Source: Candidatus Oscillibacter excrementigallinarum (GTDB lineage: Bacteria; Bacillota; Clostridia; Oscillospirales; Oscillospiraceae). From it: a DNA stretch of 64,000 nucleotides. The stretch spans positions 22,914 through 86,913 of the forward strand of contig DWZJ01000022.1 in assembly GCA_019118245.1 (NCBI GenBank). The letters run 5' to 3'. The notes under the pieces are model-generated. The model searched no databases. It was not told the DNA's origin and saw only the letters and a program-made list of their open reading frames with translations. The translations under genes were made by a program, and so were the position numbers. Shown here piece by piece: positions 61,556 through 64,000 of the stretch. Each line of letters starts with the position of its first letter. The stretch's first letter is position 1.

Positions 61556-62899
61556 ATGGCAACTGAAGTATTGATGCCCAAACTCGGTCTGACCATGACC
61601 GAGGGCACCATTGAAGAGTGGAAGTTCAAAGAGGGCGACGCTGTCAAAAAGGGGGACATCCTGTTCTCTGTCGCGACGGATAAGCTGACCAACGACGTGG
61701 AGTGCGAAGAGGACGGCACCCTGCTGAAGATCCTGCTGCCGGAGGGCGAGACCGCCCCCTGCAAAAGCGTGATCGGCTGGATCGGCCAGCCGGGCGAGGC
61801 GATCCCCGGCGGTGACGGTGCTGCTGCGCCCGTGGCCGCTGCGGCACCTGCTGCCGCTCCCGCTGCTGCCCCGGCCGCAGCGCCTGTTGCCGCTGCCCCC
61901 ACGGCCCATGCGGACCGTCCCGCCGGCGCGTATGTGCTGGCGACCCCCTTCGCCAAGAAGCTGGCGAAGGAGAAGGGCTATGACATCTCCCTGATCCCCG
62001 GCACCGGCCCCAACGGGACCGTGGTGGCCAAGGACGTGGAGAGCTTTGTGGCCGGCCCCAAGACCAGCCCCATGGCCGCCAAGCTGGCTGCCGAGCTGGG
62101 TGTGGACGTCAGCAAGCTGGACGTCAACGGCCGCGTGATGAAGGCCGACGTGCTGGCCGCCGCCGGTGTGGGCGCTGCCGCACCTGCCGCTGAGGCCGCT
62201 GCCGAGAGTAACGACGAGAAGCCTGTGAAGGTGAATCCGCTGCGCCGCAGCATCGCCGCCAACATGACCAACTCCTGGCACACCTCTCCGCGGGTCACCT
62301 ACACCCGTCCGGTGGAGGCCACTGCCATGAAGGAGCTGCGGGCCAAGCTGAAGGACGGCCTGAAGGAGCAGGGGATCAAGCTGACCTACAACCACATCCT
62401 GATGAAGGTGGTGGCCAAGGCCCTGACCGAATTCCCCGACATCAACGCCAGCTTCGCGGACAACATGCTGACCCGTCACAAGCACGTGAACATGGGTCTG
62501 GCGGTTGCCAAGGGCGACGGCCTGATCGTGCCCAACGTGAAGAACTGCGAGGAGAAGTCCCTGGCCCAGATCGCCAAGGAGACCGAGGCCCTGATCGAGG
62601 CCACCCGCAACGGCAAGCTGGGCATGGAGGACATGACCGGCGGCACCTTCACCATCTCCAGCCTTGGGCCCTATGGCATCACCAGCTTCTCTCCCATCAT
62701 CAACCAGCCTGAGCTGGCGATCCTGGGCGTGTGCGACATGGTGGATACCCCCGTGGTGCGCAACGGCGAGATCGTGATCCGGACCATGATGAACCTGAGC
62801 CTGACTGCCGACCACCGAGTGATCGACGGCGTGATGGCCTCCAAGTTCCTCAAGAAGGTCGCGGAACTGCTGGAGAACCCCTACATGCTCCTGGTCTGA
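61556..62899 (+). CDS. acoC: E2 acyltransferase with one lipoyl domain (AcoC type)
   Basis: A 447-residue E2. Residues 1-80 are a lipoyl domain with the lipoylated lysine in TDKLTNDVE; an Ala/Pro linker follows; a peripheral subunit-binding domain lies near 130-165 (YVLATPFAKKLAKEKG); the catalytic domain has ADHRVIDGVMASKFL. It passes the acetyl group from lipoate to CoA. Starts 27 bp after acoB. Confidence 0.93.
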   Translation: MATEVLMPKLGLTMTEGTIEEWKFKEGDAVKKGDILFSVATDKLTNDVECEEDGTLLKILLPEGETAPCKSVIGWIGQPGEAIPGGDGAAAPVAAAAPAAAPAAAPAAAPVAAAPTAHADRPAGAYVLATPFAKKLAKEKGYDISLIPGTGPNGTVVAKDVESFVAGPKTSPMAAKLAAELGVDVSKLDVNGRVMKADVLAAAGVGAAAPAAEAAAESNDEKPVKVNPLRRSIAANMTNSWHTSPRVTYTRPVEATAMKELRAKLKDGLKEQGIKLTYNHILMKVVAKALTEFPDINASFADNMLTRHKHVNMGLAVAKGDGLIVPNVKNCEEKSLAQIAKETEALIEATRNGKLGMEDMTGGTFTISSLGPYGITSFSPIINQPELAILGVCDMVDTPVVRNGEIVIRTMMNLSLTADHRVIDGVMASKFLKKVAELLENPYMLLV

Positions 62900-62919
62900 G
62901 ACCAGAAGAAAACCGCTTG

Positions 62920-62950
62920 AAGGGAACCCGGCCTGCGCCGGGTTCCCTTT
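62920..62950 (+). terminator. Terminator between acoC and acoL
   Basis: A perfect 13-bp stem (62920-62932 with 62937-62949) with a 4-nt loop and a short T-run. It may cause partial termination before the last gene of the cluster. Confidence 0.75.
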
Positions 62951-62970
62951 GAGGGATAATTGTCCAAAAT

Positions 62971-63000
62971 TTGACGATCCAAACAACTCGAAGCCATATT
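62971..63000 (+). promoter_or_regulatory. Possible weak promoter of acoL
   Basis: TTGACG (62971-62976) and CATATT (62995-63000) are separated by 18 bp. The match is modest. TTTGACGAT also occurs upstream of acoA (59463-59471). Confidence 0.35.
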
Positions 63001-63045
63001 TGAATATGATTTTTGGGTAAGTTCATGAAAGAGGGACAGATAATT

Positions 63046-64000
63046 ATGGCAACAGAAGTGTTGATGCCCAAGCTGGGTCTGACCATGACCGAGGGCACCA
63101 TTGAAGAGTGGAAATTCAAGGAGGGCGATACCGTCAAAAAGGGCGATATCCTGTTCTCCGTTGCAACGGATAAGCTGACCAACGACGTGGAGGCCGAGGA
63201 GGATGGTGTCCTGCTGAAGATCCTGCTGCCGGAGGGCGAGACCGCCCCCTGCAAGAGCGTCATCGGCTGGATCGGCGCCGCCGGCGAGGCGGTTCCCGAT
63301 GCCGCCGGCGCTGCCGCTCCTGCTGCGGCTCCCGCAGCCCCCGCTGCTGCCGCGCCTGCGGCTGCCGCCCCTGCCACGGCTCCTGCGGCCGCCGGTCAGA
63401 AGACCATCATCGTCATCGGCGGCGGCCCCGGCGGCTATGTGGCTGCCATCCGGGCGTCCCAGCTGGGCGCCAAGGTGACTCTGGTGGAGCGCGAGCACAT
63501 CGGCGGCACCTGCCTGAACATCGGCTGCATCCCCACCAAGTGCCTGCTGCACAGCGCCGAGCTGGTGTCCGAGATCAAGGACCAGGGCGCTGACATCGGT
63601 GTGAAGGTCTCCGGCGTGGAAGTGGACTTCCCCCAGGTGATCGCCCACAAGAACGCCATCAGCAAGCAGCTGACCCAGGGTGTGGCCGGCCTGCTGAAGC
63701 AGAACAAGGTGACCCGCGTGGACGGCGAGGCCAGCTTCACCGGCCCCAAGACCCTTTCTGTGAAGAAGGCCGACGGCTCCGTGGAGGAGATGACCGCTGA
63801 CGCCATCATCGTGGCCACCGGCTCCGTCAATTCCCAGCCCCCCATCCCCGGCCTGAAGGAGAACCCCAACTGCATCGACTCCACCGGCGCCCTGAGCCTG
63901 GAGAAGCTGCCCAAGAGCATGGTGGTCATCGGCGGCGGCGTCATCGGCCTGGAGCTGGCCTGCGCCTACGCGGCCTTCGGCACCAAGATCACCGTGGTGG
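63046..64000 (+). CDS. acoL: Dihydrolipoyl dehydrogenase with N-terminal lipoyl domain (3' truncated)
   Basis: The gene runs off the window after 318 residues. It begins with a lipoyl domain (residues 1-80, TDKLTNDVEAEEDG) nearly identical to that of AcoC, an Ala/Pro linker, then the E3 part: FAD motif IIVIGGGPGGYVAAIRASQL, redox pair GGTCLNIGCIPTK, and NAD motif VVIGGGVIGLELACAYAAFG. It reoxidises dihydrolipoate with NAD. The E3 is a fusion, found in some acetoin and pyruvate complexes of Gram-positives. Confidence 0.93.
   Translation, partial: MATEVLMPKLGLTMTEGTIEEWKFKEGDTVKKGDILFSVATDKLTNDVEAEEDGVLLKILLPEGETAPCKSVIGWIGAAGEAVPDAAGAAAPAAAPAAPAAAAPAAAAPATAPAAAGQKTIIVIGGGPGGYVAAIRASQLGAKVTLVEREHIGGTCLNIGCIPTKCLLHSAELVSEIKDQGADIGVKVSGVEVDFPQVIAHKNAISKQLTQGVAGLLKQNKVTRVDGEASFTGPKTLSVKKADGSVEEMTADAIIVATGSVNSQPPIPGLKENPNCIDSTGALSLEKLPKSMVVIGGGVIGLELACAYAAFGTKITVV

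Noticed and set aside
61535..62986. A 483-residue minus frame opposite acoC
   Set aside because: Gly/His/Val-rich antisense text typical of a GC-rich strand; no domain.
1..64000. CRISPR arrays, insertion sequences, phage genes, rRNA and tRNA genes
   Set aside because: No repeat-spacer pattern, transposase or integrase motif, or RNA gene was seen while reading the window.

Overview
The window reads as chromosome of a high-GC, Gram-positive anaerobe of the Eubacteriales, most like the Oscillospiraceae (Oscillibacter, Flavonifractor or Dysosmobacter type). This rests on GC-rich coding sequence with strong AGGAGG ribosome sites, a T-box riboswitch, lipobox lipoproteins, DUF4179-type anti-sigma genes, an Lsa-type ABC-F gene and a giant 2-hydroxyacyl-CoA dehydratase activase-like protein. 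That taxon is an inference. No rRNA, tRNA, CRISPR array, insertion sequence or phage was seen.

Layout. 1-6.8 kb: the 3' part of an activase/dehydratase fusion, then a minus-strand MoxR-DUF58-DUF4129 operon. 7-16 kb: a secreted phosphatase with a LysM domain, then a complete phosphate regulon (pstSCAB-phoU, an HD hydrolase, response regulator, sensor kinase) behind 11-bp-spaced Pho-box-like repeats. 16-20 kb: an ABC-F ribosome-protection gene behind a classic attenuator leader (promoter, three-codon ORF, terminator), facing an RlmA-like rRNA methyltransferase and a MATE exporter. 20-28.4 kb: cysteine desulfurase, mtaB, a YfbR-like nucleotidase, an aminotransferase, a sigma/anti-sigma pair and recG. 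28.6-30.4 kb: a second sigma/anti-sigma pair in a visibly lower-GC block. 30.5-37.3 kb: folA-thyA, an AraC regulator, an iron alcohol dehydrogenase, a lipoprotein and two oxidoreductases. 37.5-42 kb: an HtrA protease, a 41-residue membrane protein, a Crp/Fnr regulator divergent from a threonine dehydrogenase-like gene, and an XRE regulator/membrane protein pair with its own operator. 42-51.8 kb: ychF, a third sigma gene overlapping an anti-sigma/M23 peptidase fusion, a DAACS carrier, tandem XRE regulators, a TRIC channel, LysR, ymdB, a YbaK deacylase and an SbcD-like nuclease. 51.8-64 kb: T-box-controlled thrS lacking its TGS domain, lplA, a metallo-beta-lactamase-fold hydrolase, a TRAP transporter and an acoABCL-type 2-oxo acid/acetoin dehydrogenase cluster running off the window.

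How genes work together. The pst-pho block is one sensing and uptake unit. LplA can lipoylate the lipoyl domains of AcoC and AcoL, and the TRAP genes just upstream probably import a related carbon source. Three sigma/anti-sigma loci lie within 20 kb. Two of them share a promoter-proximal TATAGG plus palindrome arrangement, and one has an extracellular peptidase fused to the anti-sigma part. The most interesting non-standard signals are the ABC-F attenuator, the shared sigma-operon palindrome, the 41-residue protein beside four 11-bp repeats, and a small reading frame at 47.1 kb that has no stop codon before its own terminator.
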